Shown one piece after another: positions 32,801 to 44,719 of a stretch of 64,000 nt of DNA. This DNA is from Inga oerstediana. Its lineage: Eukaryota; Streptophyta; Magnoliopsida; Fabales; Fabaceae. Numbering within the stretch: the stretch's first letter is position 1; each line of letters opens with the position of its first letter. The notes below the pieces were generated by a model, which saw nothing but the letters and a program-made list of their open reading frames with translations, was not told the DNA's origin and ran no database searches. The stretch lies in assembly GCA_963210345.1 (NCBI GenBank), contig OY723409.1, positions 49,574,839 through 49,638,838 of the forward strand, given 5' to 3'. Both the position numbers and the translations under genes were made by a program.

Positions 32801-35800
32801 GAAGGATACAGGAAATTTTGATTAAATATAGTCCACAATTGACAGACCTTTGATGAGCCACGAAACTTACTGGTACAGCAGCACCATAATCAGGCTAAAA
32901 AGTACATCCTAATGATGGACTGGAAGATGCAAGTTCCACAGTATAAATACTGGATGATCCAGAGTCTGGCTTTTATTTGTCCTAAAAAAACATTACTTCT
33001 TACTTAAAATGAAGGTAAGTTTTTACCAAAAAAAATTATGGTTAAAAATTTAGTACTTATAGAATTATCTTAACCCAATGTGGATTGATTTTAAAATTAA
33101 TCCCATCACAAGAATACTATGAATTACAGCAAAAAGGCAAAATAATTGTATGTTGGCTTGATAGTTCATTCGTATGAAAAGGCCATGTAAAAAATTATGA
33201 ATGCATTGGCATCAACAAGTACACACAAACTTTTGCTGTTCCGTTTAAACAACAAAGTTTTGTCAAATTGCCCAAACATATGCCATGTGACTTGGAAGTT
33301 ACGGGTTCAAATACTGGAAAAAGCCTCTCTGCTTGCAGGGGTAAGGCTGTATATATCTATCTCTCCCCAGACCTCATCTGGTGGAAGCCTTGTGCTTAGA
33401 AAAACGCCACTATAGCCTATAAATGCCATCATAAGATTGTATATGACAGGAGAAAGGAAAAGATCAATACCAAGTGAATCGGCAAGCAATTTTGTCAGCA
33501 ATGAATTTTCATATGGAATAACATCTGTTTTTGAAGTCAAAGAAGACAGAACATCACCCAAACTGCAGCGACATGTTAAAACACAGAATAGGCTAAGTAA
33601 AAAATTTTTAACAAAAATATACAGAGATAATTTTAACGACAATTCAGACAGATTAGCATATAGGAACAGAGGAGAGGAAGATGAAGATTAGAACTGAGTT
33701 TCAGTTTTGTGGATAAAAAGCAATAGAGCAACAACTTGTACTGCCCCAAGAGAAACACAGCCACAACTAGTTATTGACAACCAACTATTTACAGTGATGT
33801 TTTCCCAAGCAGCATCAGAGATATTAAAGAACATTGTTAACCATGAAAAAATCAAGCCAACTGAAGAAAATGAAGAAACCACTGAATATCTAAAGATAAC
33901 ATAAAAAGAAACCTCAGATTGCATTGACGTGCCTAACAACAGGCTGGACATTCCCCTGGTTGAGTTTCAAGAGGACAAATAATAAAAGGAATACTAATGG
34001 ACTAAAACAACATGCGGAATTCACCTAAAAAGGAGGAGACACGGACAAAAGGAAAAAAGACATACGCTGAAAGTGACTTCATAACATGAAGCAAATCTGT
34101 CACACGTTCCCCACTATCATCTTCTGTTATTAAACCATCACTTCCAGCCAAGTCAGCCAAAGAAAGTTTGCTGTATGAGTTTTCACCAGTGATCAAATTG
34201 TTATATAATATGTGTATGGTGACAATCCTGTCAAGGCAAGACATGAAATTCACATGACTGAATTAGAGTAAACACTCACATAAAAATTATGTAAGGGTTG
34301 AAGACTAGGTTACAACCTTTTGTATAATCAAATAAAAAACTAATTCTAGTTAACATTAAGATTAAGATGTATTTTATCTTTTAACAGTATTTCCATGTTT
34401 CCAACAATACAAATAATTTTTTTTGTTAAGCTTGCTTAATTTTTTTTTAGCCCCAAAAAGGATACCATGTCTCATGAGTTAATGAGAAATGAGAGAAAAG
34501 ATACCCATGGCCCTCAAAGGGAAAGTGAAGACAGGTAGACAATTTAAAACATAAAAATATAGTTAAATCAGCCTCATCAAATTATCATATTGGGAACATT
34601 AAATCCATAACACCTTAATGAATCCAAGAAAATGATCCAGTTCAAATGCTCTTGAAATGTACAAACTCAGATTATTGGTACCACCATATTAAAAACCAAA
34701 AACATGCAGAACATGAAGGATGCCTAATGGATCCCAGTGGTTAGAGTATACCCTAGAAGATATAATCAAGGGAGTAAGAGAAAGGTAGGTGGCAGGGAAG
34801 ATTATGTAACTAAATTTGACGACAAGAATGGAAGTATGGAACACAGAAGATAGACAGGAGAGGCTAATAAATTCACTTCGAGGCTCCTGAGGAGGTAAAA
34901 TGGGAGAAAAGGGAGAGGGGATGGCCGGAAGAGGAAAATGGAAAATATTGGGGAGTCATGGAGAGGGAGACCAAGCAGGTAAAAGGCCTAGCATTTGACT
35001 TTATTGGAGAGCGAGACCAAGCAATGGGATCCCAATAGCATGATCTAAAAGCCAACTCATAAGGTTTGAAGAGCCCAAATTCCACATAAATCCCACATTA
35101 GAATCCCCTATTCCCAATCTGACTCAAGTCCTATACCCTCCGATGGGTCTTAATACTCCACCATGCTTAATATAGTCCACGCAAACCCACAAGCTGATTC
35201 TGTGCTAGCTTTCTCATGTTGTGATAGCAACATCATCTACACGACACAATTGCGGCTGCTGGCTAGAAATAGTGGAAAGATTTAAAGCCAATTGATACAA
35301 ACCTCTGAGAAAACCACACCCCCAATCGCTACTAATTCATGAGGTTGGAGAGCCCAAAGTCCAAATAAATTTCTCAATAGAATGCCGAACTTCCACAGGG
35401 AGACTCAAGTCCCATACCTGGCAATTGGATCCTAAGAAACTAACTAATTGGTTCAGTCTAATAAAAAACAAATACTTAATAAGGCAGATTAGGACCAAAA
35501 AGTCTTTATAATTTTGCTCTAAGTTTAACTCGTCTGCATTGAATAGTAACAGACAAAGATGGTAAATGAACAAGTGAGCCCTTGTTTATATTATTGCAGT
35601 ATTGTCAACAGTTTTGGTGGTGAAAGTATGTTATATAGACGTTTCCCATGCAATGTAAAGCAGAAAAAATAAAGTTATAGTATAATACAAGCATGGATAA
35701 TGTGGGCAGGGAACTTGGACCATACAAATGAGAGACATTAAACTTCAATACATCATTTCCACGACTGTGAAATGCGGCTTTCAAAACCTTAGAAAACTCC

Positions 35801-38653
35801 AGAGGATTATTAACCTTTTCCTGCACCAGTTCAACAGAACATTCTATCGAACCTATGTGAAGCTTGGACATGCTTTCGCCCACCTCCAATAGCAGATCCC
35901 TTGTCTGCAAGCGCACCAGAAAAAACCATGACAACCTTATCATATCTCAAAGAAAATAATAACAATAATAATGAAAAGAACTAAACCACATTTAAAAAGA
36001 AAAAAGAAAGGGAGCGAATCCCAAAGTGACAATAGAAAGAGACCTGCTCATTATAAAGCTCAAAAACAGTAACAGAGAATTCATATCGAGAAGTGCAAGT
36101 GGAATCTGAGTTGGCTAGATCAAACAGTTCCTCAAAACAACGAACATATAAACCTCGATCATAGCTAGATCCTTCCTACCAAAGAAGAATGACATCAAAT
36201 AAGCAATTTGTCAGGTCGAACATCATTGTATCAAGAAGTAAAAGAGTGTTAGCAAAAAAAAGTTTCTTATATAATGGTCACAACAACTGTTAAGTCTGCA
36301 TTGAATTCAAGAGCCTCATCCGGCTCTTTTTACGTTCAAAAAGGAGAGATAGTGATCTACACAGAGACTGAGTGAAAGAAAGAAAAACAACCATAGTGTG
36401 TGTCTTTCCAGAATGGGTTTGTCCATAAGCAAATAATGAAACATTATATCCATCCAAAGCTGACTGAACCAGTGGCTGAACATCACTGAACAATTCAGCT
36501 GCAAAAAGCCAAAAAGAAAACTGGAAAAGGTAAATACGCAAAAAACTCACCTTCTCCAAAGTTCACAAACAAAAATGATAGTAATATAAAACAAGATGGT
36601 ACCACCTTGTCCAGCATGAGGCCCATAAACTCGATCAAATTCAAAATCTTTCTTGGAGTTGGACAAGGATTCATCACCAGGATCTACTCGGATGGTATAA
36701 TCATCTGGAAATTCAACAGCTGAGGGGCCTTCATATTCAAACAAAGGACTTGCACGGCAAAATATACGAATGTTTCCTGCAAATAATGATATTAGTATCC
36801 ATTTTATAGTTAAGTAAATACTTTCTGCCAAGTGAAGTTATATATTTGTATATAATATAAAGATCCCATTATCCACTTGCCTTAAGTTCCAGATAATATA
36901 TGATATCATGAAATGTAAAATTAGTCTTAGAAAAGGTAAATATGGAGAAGCTACAACTAATAAAGGACAGTATCACCGCAAAAACTAATAAAGGACAACT
37001 CCTGGATAGCAATTACCTTTGGATGTCAGGAATTCATTGAACAATCTCCTCTTCTCCTTTACCAACGGCGAAATTCTTGCTTCAGTTTCAAGGGCAGCTT
37101 GATCTAATATTCACATAAGGAAACAAAATAAAAAATTAATAGAAAAACATCAGCAAGAAAGCTTTTCTAAGAACAGATGAAATCAATGTAAGAACTTTTA
37201 ATTTTCACACAACTTGCTCCGCATAATGAACAAAATATGTCTCAAAGATTAGACTGCCACGTTAATTTGCACATTGCATAAAAACTCGTAACCATTTAGA
37301 AGGAAAAAAAAAAAGATACCCAACATAACTTTAGAGAACAACTTGATGCTGACAATGAAATCGAATACCAAATCAAACACAAGACTTGACAGGCGAAAAG
37401 ATAAATCCTAAATCCTTCCGTGTATCTACCACAAAACTTTACTTGTGGCAAATTAATTCTTACCTAGCTTGTGGGTTTTGCCAGCAAGAACGCCAAGATA
37501 TCGTGTAACACGATCAAGCTTAGCATTTGAATATTCCTGAAGTTCACTCATTTCTTGTCTTAACTGCAAGTAGTCTTCTCTAGCAAGCTGTCCAAAATAT
37601 CTGATGGGATTATTAAAATAGGCCTAAACATAGCATGATACACAAAAGATCTGCTAGGAAACATGCCAAAACAATAGCTCAAAGCAATATGAATCGCTTG
37701 TAAGAATGCGTGTGAAATTTTGATAAATAGTAGTCTCTTCTAGCCAGCACAAGACTAACTCCGAAGAAAGAAAAATTTTGAGTAGGTTATCACAACTTCC
37801 ACCTCCGACAAGGTTTTATGTACTACAATTAAGTAGTTTCAAGAACCTAGTCTGTCGGCTTAACGAGTGACATCAACAAATTAATAAAAGTAAATATGGT
37901 ACTGAATCCAATATGCAGATGCAATTGCTGAACAAAGTCAGCACCTACTATCGCAGACAAAATGCTATGACGCTGATTTATTAAGCATTCCATGAGAATT
38001 GAAGGCAGAGAAACTCTAAACTCCTTACTGTCTACCTTCCACATCCCGCTGCCCAAGACTGTTAGCTTACAACTGGAAGTGGCACCGTCTCAGAATTCCA
38101 TGCCATCTCATGCAAACTATTTTCTCAGAATAATTTAGTTCATGTGGAACCACATAATTACCCAGAAACGACATCGAACCAAATGGTAGGTAAAGCTAAG
38201 ACTAACTCGCAGCATGCAGTACAAATTCCTCAACGTAGTAATCACATATATCAAACTGGAAGTCTCCTCTTATCATCATTGATAACCACCACATAAAATG
38301 AATATAGCCACTGCCATAAGAACACTGGCATTGAAGTAGGAGCAAACAGAAACCTCTCACCCAAATTAAGCTGTCATAGATGAACAAGAGAAAGAAGAAC
38401 GACGCTCTATACATAGAAAGAAGACACGTTACCACCTTACCTTGACTTTGTCTCGTAATCGCTGAACCTTGGAGGCCATGGAGAGTCTGGAGAACTCGGA
38501 ATGCGGAAGAACCGAGTACGTTGACATGGAGTGCCTCCCCGTCACCGGTGAAGTAGGTATCCGATTGTCACGGCCAAATGAAGACGGGGGCGACGACTTC
38601 CATGGCTCGAATCCGCCTACATCCCAACTCCACCGTTTCTTTTGTTCCGCCAT
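23830..38653 (-). CDS. KAC1: KIN-14 kinesin, KAC1/KCA1 ortholog (chloroplast and cortical actin), 23 exons
   Basis: Exons, 5' to 3' (minus): 38653-38441, 37587-37464, 37103-37017, 36776-36606, 36498-36392, 36175-36044, 35904-35726, 34227-34066, 33562-33471, 32624-32473, 32106-31933, 31434-31288, 30407-30219, 29644-29573, 29079-29024, 28931-28706, 28318-28127, 28001-27810, 27540-27190, 26434-26336, 25185-25042, 24963-24805, 24354-23830. All joins are GT-AG and in phase, giving 1,314 codons plus TAA, close to the roughly 1,270 residues of Arabidopsis KAC1/KAC2. The protein has a short N-terminal region, a coiled coil (about 71-140), a motor domain (about 142-470; P-loop GQTHSGKT at 224-231, DLAGSD at 363-368), coiled coils (about 473-670), then a long conserved plant-specific C-terminal region to GGVLKD. 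The family (KIN-14A/B) moves and anchors chloroplasts through short actin filaments at the plasma membrane; KCA1 was also found as a CDKA partner. There is no canonical SSRSH switch I, a trait seen in KAC proteins. The start is the ATG at 38653, which gives the family N-terminus (MAEQKKRWSWDVGGFEP). Confidence 0.95.
24481..24759. mobile_element. Mutator-type MITE in the last kinesin intron
   Basis: A 279-bp element in intron 22, flanked by a 10-bp direct repeat AAAAATTTTG at 24471-24480 and 24760-24769. Its ends are inverted: AGTAAAGTGCAAAT..cagaagttttt and TGTTTAAGGTGTAAAT..ccggaagtttt. The centre has a second inverted pair around accgttaaaaagttaacggt near 24590-24612. The 9-10 bp TSD points to the Mutator superfamily. 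Confidence 0.78.
30602..30807 (+). mobile_element. Short copia/TRIM-like LTR followed by primer-binding site, in kinesin intron 12
   Basis: About 194 bp runs from TGTTAGAGTGGTAGAA to AAGCTTTCCA and is followed at once by TGGTATCAAAGC (30796-30807), a near match to the complement of the initiator methionine tRNA 3' end. An LTR end joined directly to such a primer site is the 5' part of a copia or TRIM element. No second LTR was found, so the copy is truncated. It lies in the opposite orientation to the gene. Confidence 0.6.
35037..35430. repeat. Two diverged direct repeats in kinesin intron 7
   Basis: The block caactcataaggtttgaag / agcccaaattccacataaat / ttagaat, at about 35045-35105, recurs as aattcatgaggttggag / agcccaaagtccaaataaat / aatagaat, at about 35333-35385. 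In both, gactcaagtcc and a catacc/tataccc motif follow. This may be a pair of old short LTRs; origin unknown. Confidence 0.45.
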
Positions 38654-39217
38654 AGCCTTGAACCTTGGTCTTGGAAACCCGAGCTCTTCCCGCCCAGCCT
38701 AGTTACTGCTGAGACTTCTTCTGAATTTGGAATTGGAACGATAGAGCATACATTGAAAACTGAAAAATCAAAAAAAGATTCCTTAAACAAAAATTCACAA
38801 TGAATTGTTCGTCATTACTGAGGCTACTGGCTGTGCTTTTCCTCTTTTGAGCTAATAGATGATGACTAGATGGAACAGAAGGAAGATGACGCTGGTTTGG
38901 GTAGAACGGCGTCGTTGATGTGCGACGTTATTTGGACACCAAAATATTCTGCGATTATTAGTATTTCTTTATTTGAACCTGGGCCAGCTAGTGGTGATGA
39001 CGGAGAATAAATGAAGCCTCCCTTCTTGACTTCCAAGTGACGTTAAATTAATAATTAAGAAATGATTAAAAGGAATAATCAAAAGTATCTGAAACTTGTT
39101 TACAAGACTCAAGTCCTGAGGTATTTTTTAGATAAGAATTTTTTTTAATAATTTGTTCATTTAAGTTTAACTTTAGTAAATTCACTTGCTAACATCTAAT
39201 AACGATACTGGGTAGTA
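38654..39217 (-). promoter_or_regulatory. 5' UTR and presumed promoter region of the kinesin gene
   Basis: This is the sequence upstream of the KAC1 ATG. No open frame or recognisable TATA box at a sensible distance was seen, so the transcription start cannot be placed. The region is free of obvious transposons up to about 39218, where a mariner-like MITE begins. Confidence 0.4.
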
Positions 39218-39456
39218 TTCCCTCCAGTCTAAAATATAAAATATTATTAACTAATTTCCATGAATTAAGTAATTTTAGTTAAATCATTTAATATTATTCA
39301 TTTAAAGATGTGATTTTTAAATATGCATTTATTATTTATCATTTCTCTCTCTTCTATAAGGGTATAAGTGAAAAGCATTCATTAATTATCTTGTTAGTCT
39401 CTTATATTTTAGACTAAAATTTTATTTTAAAAAATTATATTTTGGACTGCCAAGGG
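39218..39456. mobile_element. Stowaway/mariner-like MITE, about 240 bp
   Basis: The left end TTCCCTCCAGTCTAAAATAT and the inverted right end TACCCTTGGCAGTCCAAAAT are imperfect TIRs. The internal copies of aaaatataa and ttatattttagactaaaa are also inverted. It is more diverged than the other Stowaway copies here. Confidence 0.5.
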
Positions 39457-39833
39457 TATATTTTTAGCAGGAAGGGGGTAATTTTATTCAACTAACCTAT
39501 AGATTTTAGAACATGAATGGCCAACTAAATAAAGGATCCGTGATCGATGATTGGCGTTGTAATATATAACCCAAGCATGGATACATAGTTTGGAACTTTG
39601 GATAATTTGAACAAATCTAAGGGTCTTTTAGAATAAATAATAATTTTGATTAATTATACATGAGGGAGGAGTTGTTGAAAGTAAACTGAGATAAATATAA
39701 AATATGTTTCAAATAATTTATTTTCAACTTATTTTGATACGTTAATCAGATACATTGAAAATAATCATTTCAGCTTATTTTCATAAACAAAATTAATTGA
39801 TTATCTTGTCAAAATAATGTATCATTTCATTAG

Positions 39834-40113
39834 TGTTGAGATTGAAGGATCATATTGAAGTACAGAGGAAATGCTAATATTATTAATTTTTCAAATAAAT
39901 GAGAGTACAAGGAAGCCTTTATATAAGCAACTGCAAAAATAGACTAACTCTAACCCTAAAATCTATCATAATCTAATCTAATCAAATCATAATATCTTGA
40001 AGATATATTCATAAAATATAATATATATATATATATATATAATCTTAATAAATACTAAAAGATATTCCTAATAATAATTATCATTAATATTTCTAAACTT
40101 GATATTCTCAGCG
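39834..40113 (-). repeat. 3' LTR of the non-autonomous copia element
   Basis: Begins TGTTGAGATTGAAGGATCAT and aligns with 42901-43183 over its whole length, apart from a longer TA run at 40020-40041. Its inner end reads CTCAGCG where the other LTR reads CTCAACA. The differences between the LTRs show the insertion is not recent. Confidence 0.85.
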
Positions 40114-40480
40114 CTCCCCCTCAAGCTATAAGCAGCTTGCACGTGCAACAACTGATCTTTAAGAAAATAATGTTCCATAGCCTATAACTCGAATAATAAA
40201 GGCCGAGGTAATAATCTACCAGCTTCACTAGGAGCTCGAACAACAAAAAGTACCAAACCAAAGTAAAATCCGCAACAAACAATCTCACAAGGAACCAAAC
40301 CAACAACAAACATCTCACCAAGGATAAAAACACCAAACGGTCTCACCAACGAAGAACACCAAAGGTCTTTTAAATGGAAAGAAGTTGAGAAAAAGGGGGA
40401 AAATATCAGAAGGGGTTTTTTAACCCGACGCGACTTGTCTTCTCCAAGATCGCCGGGAAAGCGCGATTCCAGGCAAATCG

Positions 40481-42425
40481 ATACAGATGGACGAGTCACA
40501 TCGCTCAAACCCACTTGTGGATTAAATCATGCAATTTATATCGCGATTCATGTGCCATCACCATAACATTCATGTGCAGAGTTGGCATCGCTGTCAGGGT
40601 GGGACAAGGCTAATGCTGCAACCTAAATCGTTGTAACTCTCATGTATTGCAACCCGTCTTCTCCAGTAACTCTCATGTGCCAATGGGACAAGGCCAATGC
40701 TGTGCAACCTACAGCCTATAAAAAGCACTCGTAAGTTAAAATAATTTAGGCCTTGATTCAATGCATTGACTACTCGTAAGTTAAAATAATTTGGGCCTTG
40801 ATTCAATGCATTGGCTAGGTTGGGACAAACCAGAGGGTCACCTGAATTAATCATTGCCTGAATTCATTACTGAATGGATCAAACTCCTGAAGGTTCTCCT
40901 TTTGTTGGAAGAAACTCTTGCTAACCTCATAAGGCATCTTTCACCAAAAAGTTGAGTCTAGATGGCCTTCAGTTCTTGCTGTACATAGGAAAATATATGC
41001 ATAGGTATTGGATAGCACCAATATCTTGTTTTGTGGTGGAGGCATCAGATAACTTTGAATTGATGTGACTATCAACATCCATCAAGTAGTCATTCTTCAA
41101 AAATGACACTACAACAATATAAGTAATAATTAAAAGGTCTCACTGGGGACCAAACAATACTCCAAACATCTCACGAAGGATGAATACCAAAGGTCTCACC
41201 AGGGACCAAACAAAAGAATGTAGCCAAAAGAAGGTGAAACTCATAAGAAACCCTAAGGCTCTGGCTCTGATACCATGTAACCAAAGATGAAAGCATTGTA
41301 TTCTGAATTCCCTTTACTAGATAACATAAATTCGAGATAACTCATAATTTCTTTCACAGTGTTGCAGTGACTGACAGATGACAGAATCCATGGTTCAATA
41401 AAATCGATACAAATGGACGAGTCACATCACTCAAATCCACTTTTGGATTGAATCGTGCAATTCATATCATAATTCATGTGCCATCAACATAACTTTCATG
41501 TGCAGAGTTGGCATCACAGTCAAGGTGGGACAAGGCCAATGGTGCAACCTGAATTGTTGTAACTCTCATGCATCACAACCCGTCTTCTCTAGTAACTCTC
41601 ATGTGCCATCATTATCAGGGTGGGACAAGGCCAATGTTGTGCAACCTACAACTTGTAGAAAGAACTCGTAAATTAACATAATTTGGGCCTTGATTCAATG
41701 CATTAGCTAGGTTGGGACAAACCAAAGGGTCACCCCAGTTCATCATAGCCTGAATTCATTACTGGATGGATCAAACTTCTGAAGGTTCTCCTTTTGTTGG
41801 AAGAAACTCTTACTAACCCCACAAGGCATCTTTCACCAAAAAGTTGAGTCTGGATGGCCTTCAGTTCTTGCCGCATATAGGAAAATATATGCATAGGTAT
41901 TAGATAGCACTAATATCTTGTTTTGTAGTGGAGGCATCAGATAACTTTGAATTGATGTAACTATCAACATCCAGCAAGCAATCTTGCCGCATATAGGAAA
42001 ATATATGCATAGGTATTAGATAGCACTAATATCTTGTTTTGTAGTGGAAGCATCAGATAACTTTGAATTGATGTAACTATCAACATCCAGCAAGCAATCA
42101 TTCTTCAACAACAACATTACAACAATATCAGTAATAATTAAAAGGTCTCACTGGGGACCAAACAATACTCCAAACATCTCACGAGGGATGAACACCAAAG
42201 GTCTCACTAGGGATCAAACAAAAGAATGCAACCAAAAGAAGGCGAAACTCACAAGAAACCCTAAGGCTCTAGCTCTAATACCATGTAACCAAAGATTAAA
42301 AAATTGTATTCTAAATTCCCTTCACCAGAGAACATAAATTTGAGATAATTCATAATTTCTTTCACAGCGTTGCAGTGACTAACAGATAACAAAATCTATG
42401 GTTCAATAAATTTCAATCATCAGCT
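40481..42425 (-). repeat. Internal tandem duplication of about 0.93-1.0 kb in the copia element
   Basis: Unit A, 40481-41406, and unit B, 41407-42425, align end to end (cagatggacgagtcacatcg versus caaatggacgagtcacatca at their starts). Unit B is longer because it contains a further 116-bp tandem copy (41867-41982 repeated at 41983-42098). Each unit ends in a gag fragment and contains a second primer-site-like motif, TGGTATCAGAGCC on the minus strand at 41263-41275 and its mutated form at 42271-42283. Confidence 0.85.
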
Positions 42426-42616
42426 CCAGATCAAGCCAAACTTTTCTCATCATTACCAAATGGGGGATTCTAAGTTAAATGGGATTCCTTCTCAATACCC
42501 AAAATATAAATTTTAATAGTCTTGTTCCAGTCATTATAGTTTGTCCAATTCAATTTTGAATCAGTAACCTTAGCAAACATGGGCAGCATATCAGACATCT
42601 TAGATTCAATCATTGA
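42426..42616 (-). pseudogene. copia gag N-terminal remnant
   Basis: On the minus strand, a readable but interrupted frame gives VTDSKLNWTNYNDWNKTIKI and YILGIEKESHL, the start of a copia gag like that at 4505-4606. The scraps at the unit ends (VKEIMNYLKFMFSGEGNL, near 42305-42390) are the next part. Stops follow quickly, so no protein can be made. Confidence 0.6.
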
Positions 42617-42900
42617 AGAGTAACCGAGGAATCACAATAAAAAGACAGCAAGTACGTTCAAGAGAGTAACCAACAATCAATAGAAACACCAAACAACAAA
42701 CATAATTGCTAACCACACCAAAGTACCAAACATTCACAAGTCAAAGGTAAATACTAGTTTCAGAGTAAGGAGAACAGGAAACCCACACCTGAAAGTGTGA
42801 AATAGTAATAGTGTCAAATGAAGTGCTAGATGAATAGTAACATTTCAGAGAGCCCCCAGATGCATAGTAACATTTCGGAGAGCCCCAGAATCTGATATCA

Positions 42901-43183
42901 TGTTGAAATTGAAGGATCACTTTGAAGCATAGGGGAAATACTAATATTATTGATCTTCCAAATAAATTAGAGTACAAGGAGGCCTTTATATAGGCAATTG
43001 CAAAAATAGACTAACTTTAACCCTAAAATCTACCATAATATAATCTAATCTAATCAAATCAAATCATAATATGTTAAAGATATATTTCTAAAATATAATA
43101 TTAATATTTAATCCTAATAAATACTAAATGATATCCCTATTAATAATAATTAATTAATATTTCTAAAGTTGATATTCTCAACA
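42901..43183 (-). repeat. 5' LTR of the non-autonomous copia element
   Basis: Begins TGTTGAAATTGAAGGATCAC and ends ATATTCTCAACA next to the ATTAG duplication. On the minus strand the sequence directly following it is the primer-binding site. Confidence 0.85.
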
Positions 43184-43188
43184 ATTAG

Positions 43189-44034
43189 TATATAAATTAT
43201 TAAAAAATGTAAAATACATCCACATCTACACTTCAAGGCTCCCTCAACAACTCTCTCATGTATCACTTTTTTTTAAAAGAAAAAAACTTGCTTAAATGAC
43301 CCACAATTTTTTTCCACATTTGTTTTTTCCCTATTTTTAACGTCATTGTACAGGTTTTAGTAAAAAAATACTTTCTTATCTATACCAATGGGAATGAGTG
43401 TAAAAGAGGTTAATTCCTTACGAGACAATCCAATATTCAAATTTTCATTAAATAAAAAGGTGTCTATATTCCTAATAGCCTCTCGAATAAGTTGATACGT
43501 GTGCATATAATAAAGGTGATTTCTATTGTTTTTTATTATAACATCAAGTAAAGATAATTTGATATATATTTAATTTATGTTAGGCCTGAACCCATATTTT
43601 AAATTTTTTATTTTATTTGGCCAAAAAAAAAAGAAATTGACTTGATGCTTGGACGCCGTGCATATGGGGGAAAGCCACTATGTGGACAGTGCCGGATAAA
43701 TGTCTGATTAAATTAATAGTAGAAGCTGCTTTTCCAACGTGATTTATGATTTACGAGGTAAGTATGTGAGATGAGTTTTATCTCGACTTACGTGAATGGG
43801 CTTTACATGAACCCAAATAGGCTCTAAATTTCATAAGGATGTGAGCCCATTCGTATCATACCCTCAGGAGCCTAACCACCAATATTTTGTTCTTGTTTTT
43901 GCATTTATGCAGAGTTGATTTGTCTCTCTGGCTCCACGCTTTTTCCTGGAGAGTGAGGAGTGATACGAAAATAAGCGTATACAAGAACCCAAAATAAACT
44001 TTTGTTAATTTAGTTTGAATGAAATTTCATCTTA
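43189..44034. other. Intergenic DNA with a hAT-like MITE core
   Basis: No gene. At about 43725-43805 the segment gcttttccaacgtgatttat / gatttacgaggtaagtatgt / gagatgagttttatctcgac matches, in inverted orientation, the core of the hAT-like MITE family at 59781. Its TIRs could not be delimited. Confidence 0.45.
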
Positions 44035-44719
44035 CTACCTCCACTAGAACTCAGATAATTTTTTTTAGAGAGATTAACGAAGCTAATTAAATTATTTTAA
44101 AATATTGATATTAATCATTTTTTCCTCTCAACTAATTTATCTTACTTATAAACTAATGTAGCATCCAAAACTTAGTAAATCGGGATTGGAATAGAGGACA
44201 ATTAAATATTGTATAAAGCCTGACTTGGGTCCAAATAGAAGAAGGAGTGGCATTTTGGAAGGAAGGGAATTAAACAGAAGACCTAATGACAATTTAGTTA
44301 ATATTGCCATGTGCAAAGACAAAAATAAGATTTAGAATTTAATCTCAAGGATAATTTGGGAAACAAAAATGAAGGATTAAGATTTGCTCTTAAAAAGTAA
44401 AGGCAATAATGATGAAGATAATTAAAGTAATTACTCATCTTTTCCTCTTATTTAGACATATGGCATATGCATATATAAGCAAGACCAAGTCAACATACTT
44501 CCCACCCCTTTAGCAATAAAAAGCGTCCCCCACACACACATGCACCATGCAATGAGTTAGTCAAATACCCTTCCTCCTCCTTTATGCAATCAACTCGGTC
44601 AAGACACAAAGAAAAGGAAGAAAGAGAGTTCAAGTAATGCACTTCCTCACCTTTATTCATGTGCAATTCGGTCAGGGCAAAAAGAGAAAGAAAGAAAAAT
44701 AATACCAACCTGATGAAAA

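Larger units (their letters stand above)
39834..43183 (-). mobile_element. Non-autonomous Ty1/copia retrotransposon with both LTRs
   Basis: Element of 3,350 bp flanked by ATTAG at 39829-39833 and 43184-43188. The LTRs are 39834-40113 and 42901-43183. A purine-rich tract (minus strand GCTTGAGGGGGAG, plus strand 40114-40126) abuts the low-coordinate LTR. The primer site (minus strand TGATATCAGATTCT, near 42887-42900) abuts the other, so the element runs on the minus strand and uses a tRNA-iMet-type primer. The interior has only gag scraps and a large duplication. It must rely on enzymes from another element. Confidence 0.9.

Noticed and set aside
34720..34770. A-box-like string agtggttagagta in kinesin intron 7
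   Set aside because: No B box at a proper spacing and no tail or TSD, so no SINE or tRNA call.
40121..40854. Minus-strand frames of 71-110 codons
   Set aside because: Within the non-coding interior of the non-autonomous copia element; they contain the DNA duplication and match no gag or pol block.
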